Assembly: GCA_963383645.1 (NCBI GenBank)
Contig: OY726560.1
Location: 87,950,093 to 88,014,092 of the forward strand
Direction of reading: 5' to 3'
Length of the DNA: 64,000 nt
DNA from: Muscardinus avellanarius
Lineage: Eukaryota > Chordata > Mammalia > Rodentia > Gliridae
Made by a program: the position numbers and the translations under genes
Shown: positions 10,973-22,891 of the stretch, piece by piece
Position numbering within the stretch: position 1 is the stretch's first letter
How the letters are laid out: each line of letters begins with the position of its first letter
The notes under the pieces: model-generated
Database searches by the model: none
Seen by the model: only the letters and a program-made list of their open reading frames with translations
Told to the model about the DNA's origin: nothing

Positions 10973-12400
10973 GCAGAGAATCTTAAAGGCAACAAAAACA
11001 AAGGGCCAAGTGACATTCAGAGGCAAACCAATTAGAATCACTCCAGACTTCCCAAACCAAGTCATGAGAGCCAGAAGGGCTTGGAGCAACATATTCCAAA
11101 CTCTGAAAGAAAACAACTTCCAGCCAAACATTTCCTACCCAGCAAAACTTTCTATCAAATTAGATGGAGAAATAAGAAGCTTCCATGACAAACAGAAACT
11201 GAAGGAATTTATGTCTTCAAAACCAGCGCTAGAGAAAATACTCAAAGAGATTAACTACAAAGAAGAAATAGGTAACACACACCAGAACCAGAGAAACAAG
11301 AGTTTCCATCCAACAGTCAACTAAGATTGGTTATCTGTGGAGATTCATTATTTATGTTAGTCTTTTACCTATCTCTAAATGGTATTGTTTGCCTTTATTG
11401 TTGTTAATTTTTAGGATTTCTAGTTGGAATATTAATATACCTTCAGATATAGCATTTGGAAATATTTTATCCCATTTTATTAGCAACTGTTAACTCTGTT
11501 TACATTGTCTTTGGATATACAACATTTTTTTTTTTTTTTAGGGAGTTTGTATACTCTTCTGTTGCCTGTGCCATTGAAATCATGTCCAAGAAATCACTGC
11601 CAATTTCATTGTTGTGAGGTTTTATGACCCAGATTTTCTTCTAAAAGTTTATAGTCTTAAGATTTATATTTAGGTCTTTTATCTATTTTGAGTTAATATT
11701 TGTATATGGGATTAGGTAAGGGTCCAATTTTATTCTTTTCCATGTAATTATTATTTTTCAACAATATTTAGTTAAAAGATTATTATTTCCACCACCAAAT
11801 GTTCATGGAAACCTTGTCAAAAATAACTTGACAATATAGGGAAGAATTTAGCTCTAGGCTTGTACTTAACTCCAATGGTTTATATATCTGCCTTTAGAAT
11901 AGTACTACACTTTCAATTATTGTAGCTTTATGTGGTTTGAAATCAGAAAATATATATCTTCTAGCTTTGTTCTTTTTCAAGATCATTTTGGGTATCTAGA
12001 GTCCATATTCCATATTAGGATAGATTTTTTTTCTGAAAAATAAATATATAAATATGATAGTTTCACCTAAAAAAATAGAAAAAAAATATTCTCTGGTAAG
12101 AAAGAAAGTAAAAAGAAATATTGAAATGTTATCTTTAAGTCATCAAAAGCTTGGTATCAGACAAATGAAACTGTTATGTGAGATTATCATTTTTAATTTT
12201 GGATAAATTGCTATAATACTAGATGTCAACCACTAAGCCAAGCATGGGAGGGAGGGATGGGGAGAGAATGGGGTGGGGATCGGGTGGGGGCTGACTGGGT
12301 GATGTGTGCATGTATGTCTACAAAAGTTTGTATCCCACAATGATGTATGAATACAGTGCACCAATAAAAAAAATAAATAAATAAAAATAAAAATAAAAAA
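10973..12400 (+). mobile_element. L1-derived element lacking ORF2 (copy ii), chimeric 3' end
   Basis: It begins abruptly inside ORF1 (GAGAATCTTAAAGGCAAC) head-to-head with copy i. It continues to the ORF1 stop at 11322-11324 and goes directly into non-ORF2 sequence. From about 11,490 it carries a block resembling antisense old L1, then the 'GTATCTAGAGTCCATATT' module, then the L1 3' end GCACCAATAAAA and an A-rich tail. The same order from about 11,490 onward is present in the full-length L1 at 42.43-43.34 kb. Confidence 0.82.
10974..11324 (+). pseudogene. L1 ORF1 C-terminal fragment
   Basis: In-frame homology to ORF1 runs from RILKATKTKG to the stop. It includes the C-terminal domain signature GKPIRITPDFPNQVM and RRAWSNIFQTLKENNFQP. 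The N-terminal half is absent, so this is a relic. It is the complementary part of ORF1 to the fragment in copy i. Confidence 0.88.
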
Positions 12401-12574
12401 TCTCCTGTTTGTTTTCCTTGTTTCTGCCCCACTTCATGGAAAAGGCAGAATGATTTTTGCAAAACTCAGATTTATTTGTTAAGTTAAAAGATTGCTGATG
12501 GGACTATCTATAGACATACCTGTTAGATTAATTAGGTTCTTACTTCAGATGCTCTCCCCGCAAGCTAAGTCTCC

Positions 12575-12878
12575 TGAAAGGGCCTGGTCTGACCAGTTAA
12601 GCTACCATCCCCCTCTGACCGCACCTGGTCACTTACCTGGGAGATCTGCCCCCTCCTGGTGCCTTGGCAATCAGTGAAAGGGATATTCCCCACTGACCCT
12701 GAGACAATTACCTGGCCGAACGACCCCCTCCCAATTAGTTCAAAGGGCATTTCACCTAGCCTATTAGCCCCCAATCTGTAACCCCAAGCCCCTATATAAC
12801 CCTGATCCCAGCACGCGCTCCCTCTCTTCCTGGATTCTTCTTTCTCTCTCCCCCCCTCTCTGTCTCTGTCTCTCTCTG

Positions 12879-12955
<77 letters not shown>

Positions 12956-13034
12956 TTCTTCCTTTCATACCGGCCCCTCCAATAAATCTCTTGGCTACAA
13001 GGTAGTCTCTGGTGTGGTCACACTTGTCCTTTCA
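12575..13034 (+). mobile_element. Probable solo LTR, gammaretrovirus-like (ERV1)
   Basis: The segment opens TGAAAG and closes CTTTCA, a perfect 6-bp inverted terminal repeat of the TG...CA type. A U3-like region contains the TATA-like CCCCTATATAACC (about 12,790). A polyadenylation signal AATAAA lies near 12,981, followed by a short U5-like end. A (CT)n/(TGTC)n expansion fills 12,850-12,960. No internal retroviral genes adjoin it. The immediate flanking four bases do not match, so boundaries or a clean solo-LTR origin are not proven. Confidence 0.6.
12850..12960. repeat. CT/GTCT-rich simple repeat inside the LTR
   Basis: Interrupted (CT)n with a (TGTC)n core, lying between the TATA-like box and the AATAAA of the probable LTR. 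Confidence 0.9.
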
Positions 13035-13575
13035 ATACCAATAAACAAATGTTTTGATACTTTATTTGACAGAAGGTCATAATAATTTTGAACTATCACC
13101 AATCTTGAATTTTTCTTCAGGCAACTAGATAATATGCATTTAATGCTATAGGATAAGATGTGCCAATGGGGCACTTTTTAAAAATAAGTATTTCTTATAA
13201 AATAATAGCAGACCTTGCCTTATGTTGAATCATAATCCATTGCCAACTAAATTGTTTTGGGTGAATAGAGTTCTAGTTTCAAGAACAATATGAAGTATTA
13301 TAAAAGTGGAAATGTTTTATCTTTTCTCAAGCAGCTGCTAACCTATAACGATGAGATCATTTTCTTTTGCCCACAAAAATGTATGGAAAGGTTCATGTTT
13401 TGCATAGAGTATACAGTAAATTAATATCCAAAACACATGGGCATTTCAAATATAATGGATATTTTTAGTCTCTTGAAAAATGAGTATTGTGGCTACTTGT
13501 ACTATATTAATGAGAACAAAAAGGGGGAAAAATTGGCTTTGTAATTTATGGAGTTAAAAATCATATTTTAAAATG
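13035..13575. other. Unique intergenic sequence
   Basis: AT-rich sequence with no recognised gene or repeat. Confidence 0.5.
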
Positions 13576-13790
13576 GAGCTGGGCATGGTGGTGCATACCT
13601 ATAATCCCAGCACTTGGGAAACTGAGAGGAGGATCACAGGGTTACAGCCAGTCTCAACAACTTAGTGAGGCCCTCAGCAACTTGGTGAGGCCCTGTTTCA
13701 AAATTGAAAAATGAAAAGGCCTAGGGGTATGGCTCAGAGGTAGAATGCCCCTGGGTTCAATCCTCAGTACCACATACATACACATAAAAT
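13576..13790 (+). mobile_element. B1-dID SINE
   Basis: GAGCTGGGCATGGTGGTGCA through TTCAATCCTCAGTACC with a CATA-rich tail. It contains a duplicated CAACTTRGTGAGGCCCT middle segment. Confidence 0.92.
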
Positions 13791-14264
13791 GGCATTATAT
13801 CTCATCATAAGATCCTTATTACTTACAAAGCAAAAATAGTAACATGCCTCCTCCACACTGAGGCAAACACAACATCCACAGCTCACCACTTCCTGCTTAA
13901 GTAAAAACCTGAATTGAATAATGAAAAAACATCAGTCTAGGCCAGATTGTCTGGCCTGTGCACCTCAGAATATCAATGTCATGAACCTTGGAAAAGAATA
14001 GGGAACGGTTCCAGGTTAAAAGACATAGATGAATACAACTCATGACCTGGGGCCTTTGTTCCCCTGTAATGGACTTATCTGAGACAATTGGCATAATCAG
14101 AATGAAGTTTGTAGCTTAGATAATGGTATTGCTTCAGTATAATTTCTTGGTTATGATTATTGTATTGTGGTTATCTAAGAGAATTGCGTGCCTTTAGGAA
14201 ATACACACTAATTTATTTAGAGGTAAAGGAGTATCATCTATACTTAAATTTTTGTGGAGAAAAT

Positions 14265-14450
14265 GTGTGTGTATGTTTGTGTGTGTAGAGAAAGAGAGAA
14301 AGAAAGAGAAAGAGGAGAGGGGAAGGAAAGAGAGAACAAAAGCACACACACATATATAAACAATTAGTTAATTAGGCAAAAGGATATATTTAAAATTTTT
14401 AAATATATTTAAAAATTTAAATACAAATTTAAAAAATTGTACTTTTTTTT
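14265..14450. repeat. Low-complexity GT, AG and AT tracts
   Basis: A GT-rich run, a purine-rich AGAAAG tract, then an AT-rich stretch with short palindromes and a poly-T run at about 14,441-14,458. Confidence 0.85.
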
Positions 14451-14637
14451 TTTTTTTTACTAGTTGTACCCTTATTTTACTAGTCTGAAATTATGTCAGA
14501 ATAACAATTTAAATAAAAAAAAAATGGACTGTGTTTTTGTTGCCATGTTAGTGGCTTTTTGAGATATAATCTGTTTAAATTAATATTTTCCCACCTGCCA
14601 GAGAGTTATTCTGTTCCTCATAAAAGTGTTTGTTTTT

Positions 14638-14838
14638 GCGGGGCGTGGTGACACATGGTTGTTATCCCCGCGCTTGGGAGGTGGAGACAGGAGGATCGCA
14701 CAGGTTCGAAGCCAGCCCCACTGGCTTCAGAGACCCTGTTTCCAAATTAAAAAAAAAATATAAAATAGGTCTGGCAGTGTAACCCGGAGGTAGAAGGGCT
14801 TACAGGAACCCCAGTACCACCCCCCCCCCAAAAAAAAA
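14638..14838 (+). mobile_element. B1-dID SINE, variant subfamily
   Basis: GGGGCGTGGTGACACATGG through AACCCCAGTACC, followed by a C10-A8 tail. AAAAGTGTTT flanks both ends (about 14,620 and 14,832), a likely target-site duplication. Confidence 0.9.
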
Positions 14839-15380
14839 GTGTTTTTCTCCTGTCTCTGTATATTCACACAGTCTCTTTAGAGACTGTTGAGAGTCCTCCT
14901 TTCTACCCAAGTCTTTAGGGAAGGAGGGGTAGTATGTTCTGATATTTACATTCACAAGGTTTAACTTATACACACAACAATTTATCATATAACAAGCTTA
15001 TATTTAACTCAATAGAATTATATTTTCAGAAAATGAAGGCTCTACTTAACTTTCACAAAGGGCCTTTATCTGTGTTGCTAGTGCAATCATGTGTTGCTCG
15101 GCACTGCTATCATGCCTACCTTTTCATGGCATGCGGGCCAGATGCCGCAGAGGGTAGAGTAAGGCTGAAGGCGTTAGCTCCCTGTGCCTCCATGTTGTTT
15201 ACAGTGTAGTCAGGAAGAGAAATGACACCCATAGCAAAGGTCAGGCATCCATGTAGGATTAAAATGATTACATTGCTACTTGAAAACAGACAGCAATTGC
15301 TAGTTAGAATGCTTGCTATCAGATACAAGCAAAGGAGGGTTTGAAGACCTAATTCCTTTGGTGGGCGAGGACAGAAGAAT

Positions 15381-15591
15381 GAGCCTGGGTTTTTTTTTAT
15401 TTTGTTTTTTGTTTTTTGTTTTTTGGGTGGTACTGGGGATGGAACCCTTCTATTTCCGGGCTATACTCCCGGAGCTATTTTATATTTGGAAACAGGGTCT
15501 CTTAAGCCAGTGAGGCTGGCTTTGAACCCGTGTGATCCTCCTGTCGGGGATTACAAGCGTGCTCCACCACGCCCGGCTGAGCCTGGGTTTT
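15381..15591 (-). mobile_element. B1-dID SINE with 13-bp TSD and internal deletion
   Basis: GAGCCTGGGTTTT is at 15,381-15,393 and 15,579-15,591. The tail is (GTTTTTT)n-like. About 20 bases of the B1 half (CTCAGCCTCCCAAGTGCT region) are missing between CTCCTGTC and GGGGATTACA. Confidence 0.93.
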
Positions 15592-15599
15592 GAGGCCAG

Positions 15600-15765
15600 A
15601 CCAGGTTGGATTTGAATTTTGACTCTGCTCTTCATGGGTCTGATGATCCTAGGAATGTTTCTTGGGCTCTCTCTTCCAGCTCTGTTTCCTCATCTGTAAA
15701 ACAAAGGAAATGATTCCTACCTTAAAGGGTGTTGAAAGGGGACAATGTTGGCCAGTCATCTGGTG
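15600..15765 (+). mobile_element. MIR SINE remnant
   Basis: CTCTGTTTCCTCATCTGTAA followed by GATTCCTACCTTAAAGGGTG is the conserved core-to-3' region of MIR, the ancient mammalian tRNA-derived SINE. Confidence 0.75.
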
Positions 15766-16294
15766 TAGATATTTTATTCATTAAGTGGTATAAACTTGGT
15801 GCTCACAGCTCCCAAGCTTCTCATGAGCTTATCTGAAAACAAGTGTGGCAAGGAGGAGACACTGGAAATCTGAATAATATGGAGAGAGGAGAGGAATAGA
15901 GGGAGGGGGTGAGGGATGGCCAGGGAGGAGAAAAAGGAGGCAAAGGAAGGAGACAGTTCAAATAATACAATGGCAACACATAGGGCTCAATCCCCAGCTC
16001 ACCAGCATGTAGGAGGGAGGTGTGAGGAGCCGGGTGGGATGTGAGGGAAACACAGCTGTGCTTGGAGGTTTGTATTCTGTGGAAACTCACTATGATGTAA
16101 AGCTGCAACACATTAAGAAAAGTATAAATGCATGCATGTCGATAAAAATAACTAAATCTACTGCAAAATTCAAAATTTGAGTTTATTGAGAATTTTATGT
16201 TTTATATCTCTGATATAATGGTTTGGGCATTCAGAGGAAAGGTTGCCTACCATCTACAAGTGTTTTAAAACAACTCTGCTTGTAGATACTCAAT
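15766..16294. other. Unique intergenic sequence
   Basis: Purine-rich, partly low-complexity DNA (GGAGAGAGGAGAGGAATAG region). No gene recognised. Confidence 0.5.
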
Positions 16295-16531
16295 AATTAT
16301 TATATTTGAGCTGGGCGTGGTGGCACATGCTTGTAATTCCAGCGCTTGGGAGGCTGAGACAGGAGGATCGCACAGGTTTGAAGCCAGCCTCAGCTACTGA
16401 GTGAGGCTCTCAGCAACTTAGTGACACCCTGTTTCCAAATAAAGTATAAAATAGGTCTGGGGGTATAGCCCACAGGTAGAAAGCCTCTAGGTTCCAAACC
16501 CAGTACCACCCACAAAAAATTATTATATTTG
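16295..16531 (+). mobile_element. B1-dID SINE with 14-bp TSD
   Basis: AATTATTATATTTG occurs at 16,295-16,308 and 16,518-16,531, exactly bracketing a SINE that starts AGCTGGGCGTGGTGGCAC and ends CAGTACCACCCACAAAA. Confidence 0.95.
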
Positions 16532-17639
16532 TAATTATTTACAAATAATTTGTAGTTATTTATATCTGTAATTACTTACAAATACATTTAAATTATTTGT
16601 AAATTTGTAATTGTTTTAAGTTTTTAGATGCTCACTTTTCTTCCTTGTGTGAGATTCTCCCAGCCTGGAGCTGATTTTGTTTTAGCATCTTTAGGGCTGA
16701 AACAGATAACCACCACCAAACGTGAATTATGTGTGTTAAGACACCAATGGGTCAGGGAAGGCTTTTATACACACTCCTTCTCACATGTTCCCCCAGCCCT
16801 CCTTCCAACTTTGAGTACGACCTTCAGTTGTCAGGCTTAAATGCAGTCGTTTTATTTGGCTGTTGAAACTAATTTTAATAAGTGAAAGGCTCTAAGACTT
16901 ATCACAGATGAGGTGTGAGCCTTTTCAGACATGTTGCCTTCAAATAGACTTTTGTAGCTTAATATATTTGTGGCATGCAACAGCTGTGTGTAGCTCCTAA
17001 AAAGTCTAATCCCCCACAGTGATTATTTGGCACAGAAAATAAGATGTGGGGGAAAAAAGCCCTTTAGGTTTAAACTGTATATACAAATGTGTATGTAGCC
17101 GTGAGACTCTAACAACAAATATACTGGTGCTACACTGTTTATTCTTTGTGTGGTGAAAAGTTGAAAGATTTATTATTTTTTGACAACATTATTTTTGAGG
17201 AGACAATTCTTTTCACACATGGGCTCAAGTGGTTCTGATACACTGTCTTAAATAAATTGGCAGCAACGCTGGTGGCTATTCACTTGCTACACAAATATCA
17301 AGCTGCTAAAGAAAAGAAGGAATGTTGGCGAATACAGTCCCCTTCCACAAAGAACAGCTTATGACTTTTAAGGTTGCATTAAGGCACTCCATGTGAAAAC
17401 CTGAAATAACGATAGGTCCTTTGAGGACATGTTTTATTTCTGTGGGTTACAATACAGGGTTGTAGATGCGGATCTTCAGAGGAAGAGAGAATTGAAAGGG
17501 ATTTTGCAGGGAAAGGTGGATGTCGAGATGGAACTTAAACAAGAGATGGTGTTTATGTAGACAGTAAACTGGGGGTGGATTAAATATTACATTTTTGGGG
17601 TACAGACTTTATATAGGCCACAGACTGCAAATTCATTGT
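16532..17639. other. Unique intergenic sequence
   Basis: Starts with an imperfect AT-rich repeat around TTTGTAATTATTTA (16,530-16,620). The rest is single-copy-looking with no gene or family that I recognise. Confidence 0.5.
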
Positions 17640-18472
17640 AATTAAAAAATTACTAAAGTTTGATTTTCAGAGCAATTTTCGGTTACAGAAAAAGGAGCAG
17701 AAATTGTGGAGATTTCCCATATGTCCCTTTACTTGCACACATGCTCTACCACTGTGGATATCCTCACCAGAATGGCATATTGTTACATTTGATGAATATA
17801 ATATAGACACATTGTCATCACCAAAGACCACAGTTTGCATTAGAGTTTACTCTTTGTATTATATGTTTTTATAAGTTTTGACAAATGTATATGGCACGTA
17901 TCTACCATTAGTGCATCATGCTGAATGGTCTCCTTGCTCCAAAAATTCCTCTGTGCTCTATCTATTTATTCTTCCCTCCTCTTGGATCCTTGGAAGCCAC
18001 TGATCTTTTTACTGAATTTTCCAAAATATGATGTAACTGGAATAATCAAATATGCAGCTTTTTTTTTAAATGGCTTCTTTTGCTTCAAAATGTTTTAGTT
18101 TTATTTTCCTCCATGTTTTTTCCTGTGGCTTGACAGCTCATTTCTTTTTAGTGCTGAATAATATTTCAAGGTCTGGATGCATTGCAATTTATCCATTCAC
18201 TGGCTGAAAAAATATCTTGGTTGCTTTTAAGTTTGGGGCAATTATGAAAAAAGATACTATAAACATCTGTATATATGCAAATCTTCGGTTTATTTGAGTA
18301 AATATAAAAGAGTGCATTTACTTAATTGGATAATAAGTGTGTGTTTCGTTTTATAAGACATGGTAAAACCTGACAACTTCCAAAATATTTAAGTCATTTT
18401 ATATCCCTAATGACAATGGATAAGAGTATCTGTGGCTTTACCATTTGGTACTGTCAGTGTTTTGGAAAATTT

Positions 18473-18687
18473 TTTTTTTTTTTTTTTTTAGGTGCTGGGG
18501 ATGGAACCCAGGGTCATTCTACCTCAGAGCTACACCAGCCCCATTTTTTATTCTTTACTTTGAAACAAGTTCTCACGAAGGTGCAGAGGGCCTTGCTAAG
18601 TAGCTGAGGCTGGCTGCAAACAGCAATCCTCCTGTCTCAGCCTCCCAAGTACTAGGATTACAAGTGCACGCCCCCACACCCAGCTAG
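18473..18687 (-). mobile_element. B1-dID SINE in old L1
   Basis: Poly-T, GGTGCTGGGGATGGAACCCA, antisense B1 half ending CACACCCAGCT. The flanks AGTGTTTTGGAAAATT and AGTGCTTTGGAAGTT are an imperfect target-site duplication. Confidence 0.93.
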
Positions 18688-18744
18688 TGCTTTGGAAGTT
18701 GATTGTTCTGGTAAGTGTACAGTTGTAGTTCATTGTTGTTGTTT

Positions 18745-18826
18745 TCATGGTACTGGGCAGCAAACCCAAGGCCTTGGGCACGCTAGGCAGCAAGTACTGC
18801 ACCACTGAACTACATCTCTAGCCTTA
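18745..18826 (-). mobile_element. Stand-alone ID-type SINE
   Basis: GGTACTGGGCAGCAAACCCA ... CACTGAACTACATCTCTAGC is an antisense ID element derived from tRNA-Ala, with no B1 half. It is diverged and lies between the segments of the old L1. Confidence 0.75.
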
Positions 18827-19499
18827 TTGTTGTTTTAATTTGTAGTTCCCCCAAAATATTGACATTGAAAATCTTTTCATAAGCTTATTTTCTGTCCATT
18901 TATCTTATTTGATGAGGTGTCTGTTCAGGTCTTTTGTTTTTAAATTGGGTTGTTCATTTTCCTACTGTTGACTTCTAAGAGTTCTTTGCACATTTTGAAT
19001 AATGGTTCTTTACCAAATGTGTCTTTTTCAAATATATTCCCCAGGCTATGGCTTGTCTTCTCATTCCCTTGATTTCTGTAGGGTATATGTTTTTAACTTT
19101 AATGAAGCCCATTATTTCTTTCATGGATTGTACCTAAAAAGTCATTGTCATACCCATGATCATTTAGATTTTTCTGCTTTGCTATTTTCTATGAGTTCCA
19201 TAATTTTACATTTTACATTTATGTCTATGATCTGTTTTGAGTTAACTTTTATGAAGTATACAGGCTCTATGTCTATTTGGAATGTTAAACCAGGCTTGAA
19301 ATACTGGTCATGATGTATGATTATTTTTACATATTTTTAGATTTTGATTTGTTAATTTTTCTGAGGATTTTTGCATGTTTGTCCATGAGAAATATTGTTT
19401 TTTCTCTCTCTCCATATATAAACATACATATATATGTTTGTTTATTTATTTATATATTATATTTATATATTATATATTATATTACATTTATATATATAT

Positions 19500-19703
19500 T
19501 TGCAGTACTGGGCATGAAACCTGGGACATTCTACCTCTGAACCACACCCCCAGGCCTATTTTTTATTCTTTATTTTGAAACAGAGTCTCACTAAGTTGCG
19601 AAGGCCTCACTGAGTAGTAACTGAAGCTATCTGAGAACTTTGATCCTCCTAGCTCAGCCTCCCAAATGCCGGGACCATAGTGTGCGCCACCACGCCCAGC
19701 TTC
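19500..19703 (-). mobile_element. B1-dID SINE
   Basis: GCAGTACTGGGCATGAAACC through CACCACGCCCAGC, preceded by an AT-rich (TATA)n run at about 19,425-19,498 in the tail position. Confidence 0.9.
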
Positions 19704-19960
19704 TGTATTTTATTTTCTTGTAATATCTTAACTTGTTTTGGGTATAATACTGACCTCATAGAATGAGTTATAATGTATTCCTTCTGCTCCAGTTTTCTGG
19801 AGGAAATCATGGAGAATTTGTGTGATTTCTTTTCCAATTTTTGGTGTCATTTACCAATAAACCCATCTGGGCCTGAATCAGTTATTGATTCAGTTTTTTT
19901 TTTTAAGTAGATATATGCTACTGTAACTTTAATATTTTTTGGTGCCAAAAAATTTGCTCA

Positions 19961-20349
19961 ATGAATATATGTTTACTTCTCAGCTATCAAATTTGTAAAG
20001 CAGAGATATGAAATGATCTTAGCCACGTGTGGTCGAATCCTTGACATCTCTTCTACGCTAGATGATTCTAAGCCATTCATGGCTATCACCTCCATCTTGT
20101 CAAGGTGAGCTGGTAGGCATGTGGCCCAATTCAGGCCAGTGAGATGTGAGGGGAGACTGCTCAGTAGGTAATTAGATTTTTTTTTTAAGTAGGAGGGAGA
20201 AGAGATGGTGTCTCTTCTTCCTCAGGATGTTGTCTTGTCTGGATATGAGTTTACAAATGCTGTGACCTAGTAGCTATGAAAAGAGCCAGTCTTAGGTTGT
20301 AGCTGATGTTGAGAATGAGAGTGAAGCAAAAAGAAAAATATATGGCCTT
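19961..20349. other. Unique intergenic sequence
   Basis: No gene or repeat recognised. Confidence 0.5.
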
Positions 20350-20539
20350 GGGATCCGGTATGGTAGTGCAGGCCTATCTTGGGAGGCTGAGTTAGGAGGG
20401 TTGAAGATTTGGAGCCAGCCTCTACAACTTAGCAAGGCTCTCAGCAACTTAACAAAACTGGAGGTGTAATTTGAAGGCAGAATGACCTTGGGTTCAATCC
20501 CTGGCAATACATAACACACGCACACGCACATGCACACGT

Positions 20540-20583
<44 letters not shown>
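20350..20583 (+). mobile_element. Truncated B1-dID SINE ending in (CA)n
   Basis: A degraded B1 half (GTATGGTAGTGCAGGCCTAT, with a deletion) and ID half (GGTTCAATCCCTGGCAATAC) run straight into CACACG repeats and (CA)n at 20,515-20,583. Confidence 0.85.
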
Positions 20584-20584
<1 letters not shown>

Positions 20585-21596
20585 ATGATCTTGAGATAAT
20601 TGGTAGATCGTGCCTCTATTGGCATTTAGTGAGTAGGGCCAAATATGCTAAATATCCTGTAATTCATTCCAGTATTAATGGGCACTGGGATTTGTTTCCA
20701 GTCATTATGATCAAGTTACACTTGACTCGTTTCTTGAGAGGATATGGGATATGTAACAGTTTCTCTAGGAAAATAAATGGCTTACAAACTCCTAATGATG
20801 AATATGTTTTATGTCATAACCTAGAAACATACATATTTATGTACATGTATAACTGTGATGAACAATTCACAAGACAATACTACTCTTTACTCTGTGTTAC
20901 GAACACTGATCTATTAAAAACGCCACTTGCAACTCAGTGAAGTGATTTTGATTTTCAAAATCTGTTCATTATAAACATTTAATATAACAAAAATTGAACA
21001 TAATTTTCATTTGCCTTGAATATAATGATGTTTTGAAAATTATAAGGTGGGGATTTCTAGCAACAGAGTCCGATTATGAAGCACTTGGTTCTATTACATA
21101 GAAAATGCCAAATAAAAGGTAGTTTTAGCTTAATAGTTGTTAACGTTTAACACATATCTATCTGAATTCAGAATATACAGGAATTCCCCAGATGATAGAA
21201 GAGATAGAGAGATAAAAGGAAGAGTGGTGAGCAGGTTCTGAAATCCTAAGGGCCCATCAGCTGCGTGTCCCAGTTATTGTCATGGAGGCTGAAGAGCCGG
21301 TAGCCAGAACAGGACTTAGGAGGAAGGAGAGGTGCTGAAACTGGTAGCCCCTCACCCTCTCCAGCAGACAAGCCACACGCGTACAGCTACTTAAGCCTCA
21401 GAGAAATTATTCTGAAAAAAAGCAAAAAAAAAAAAAAAAAGCAAGGATGTATGAAGTCTATGTCTGGATGAATAGAAAATTTGGATAAACAATCTTCAAA
21501 ATAACTGTAGACCATTTCATTTCAGTGGCAAATTCATGACAGCTTGAGTGGGTCAAGCACTTCACAGACATTTGGTCAGACATTATTGCGCACACG

Positions 21597-21598
<2 letters not shown>
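20584..21598. other. Unique intergenic sequence
   Basis: Single-copy-looking DNA with an A18 run at about 21,423-21,440. No gene recognised. Confidence 0.5.
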
Positions 21599-21641
<43 letters not shown>

Positions 21642-21875
21642 ACTAAGATTAACTTTTGTTTAATTGTGGTACTGAGGACTCAATTCAGGAGATTCTACCC
21701 TCAAGCTACATCCTAAACCTTATTTATTTATTTATTTATTTATTGTTTTGAAACAGGGTCTCTTTAGGTTGCTGAGAGTCTTACTACATTGCTGAAGCTG
21801 TCCTCAAACCTGTGATCTTCCTGCCTCAGCCTCCCATGTACTGGAATTACAAGCTTGTGCCATCATGCCTGGTTT
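21599..21875 (-). mobile_element. (TG)n and diverged B1-dID SINE
   Basis: (TG)n at 21,601-21,637. Then GTGGTACTGAGGACTCAATT, (TTTA)n and an antisense B1 half ending CATGCCTGG. Confidence 0.85.
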
Positions 21876-22707
21876 GAGATGAACATTTGCATTGTAGGCT
21901 GAGCAAAGCAGTTTGCCCTTCCTAATGTGAGTGGCATCTTTCACCACTGAGGACCTGATCAAAACAAAGGGCTGAGTGAGAGGAGGCTTTGCCTGCTGGA
22001 GTTGAGAGGCCAGTCTTTGGCCCTGGGACTGGAGCTTACGCTGAAGGCTGCCCTGGTTCTCAGGCCTGCAGACTCACATGGGCACCGTACCACCGGCTCT
22101 CTGATCTCCAGCTTGCCAACAGGAGCGCAGGACTTTTCAGACTTTGTAATTGCACGAGCCAATTCCTTATAGTAAATACTTTCATAGATGTAACATATGC
22201 ATAATATTATGTACATATATTATTATATGGTTCTTTGGGTTCTGTTTCTCTGAAGTACCTGATGAATACACTCACACATGTTTAGGCTGAGGGGAATGAA
22301 TGCAATTTCTCCCTTTTCCCTGGCAGACAGGGAGTGGGACTTGGGCTCAGTAAAGCCCATGCTCCCACTGAGGCTTGATGGGATCCTGAAGAGACCACAG
22401 CAAAGACCAAGAGTTAGTCAGTGGTGACTTGCAGTGATTGAAACAGTATCCAGAGCCCAGTGGTATGTGGCTGAGTGACCAGCTGTAGAGGAACCCAGTA
22501 GCCAACAATATGACATTCAGAGTGGACAATGCCAAGATAAATGACATCAGAAACAAATTCTGGCAGGTTCCTGGCCATAGCTTGTCTGTAGATTTCATAT
22601 TTTCTGGAAGTTCTACTTAAGTTCACTGCCACTGATTTTTGTTTCCCTACAATCTGTGGGAATCCCTGAATAATGTAAGCAGGGGAATGATATGTTTTAA
22701 AGTATGT

Positions 22708-22800
22708 TTTCATTGGTGCAGTGTTATTATACATCATAGTGAGATTCAAGGTGATACTGATCCCCATGTATACATCACTTGATGTGTCCTCTGTGTATAC
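22708..22800 (-). mobile_element. Short L1 3'-end fragment
   Basis: CATTGGTGCAGTGTTATTAT ... CATCATAGTGAGATTCAAGG on the plus strand matches the antisense L1 3' end seen at 9.38-9.43 kb, with substitutions. Confidence 0.55.
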
Positions 22801-22891
22801 CTATTCCTCCCAAAGAATGAGGCTATTGGTTTGTGCCACTATGTTCATAAAATGTTGGTCACTTCTGAAGACATTCCCTCCCTATGTTTAC

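Larger units (their letters stand above)
17640..19960 (-). mobile_element. Old L1 (L1M type), antisense, split by SINEs
   Basis: The plus strand follows antisense L1M over about 1.7 kb of L1 sequence: GCACACATGCTCTACCAC, CTCCATGTTTTTTCCTGTGG, AGCTCATTTCTTTTTAGTGC, GAGGTGTCTGTTCAGGTCTT, TTTACCAAATGTGTCTTTT, CTCATAGAATGAGTTATAA and CCCATCTGGGCCTGAATC. The order runs from the 3' UTR through ORF2 toward reverse transcriptase. No open frame remains. Three SINEs interrupt it. Confidence 0.85.

Noticed and set aside
9955..12400. Simple twin-priming inversion of one L1
   Set aside because: Both head-to-head units carry their own L1 3' end and tail, which a single twin-primed insertion would not give. 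A more complex history is needed.
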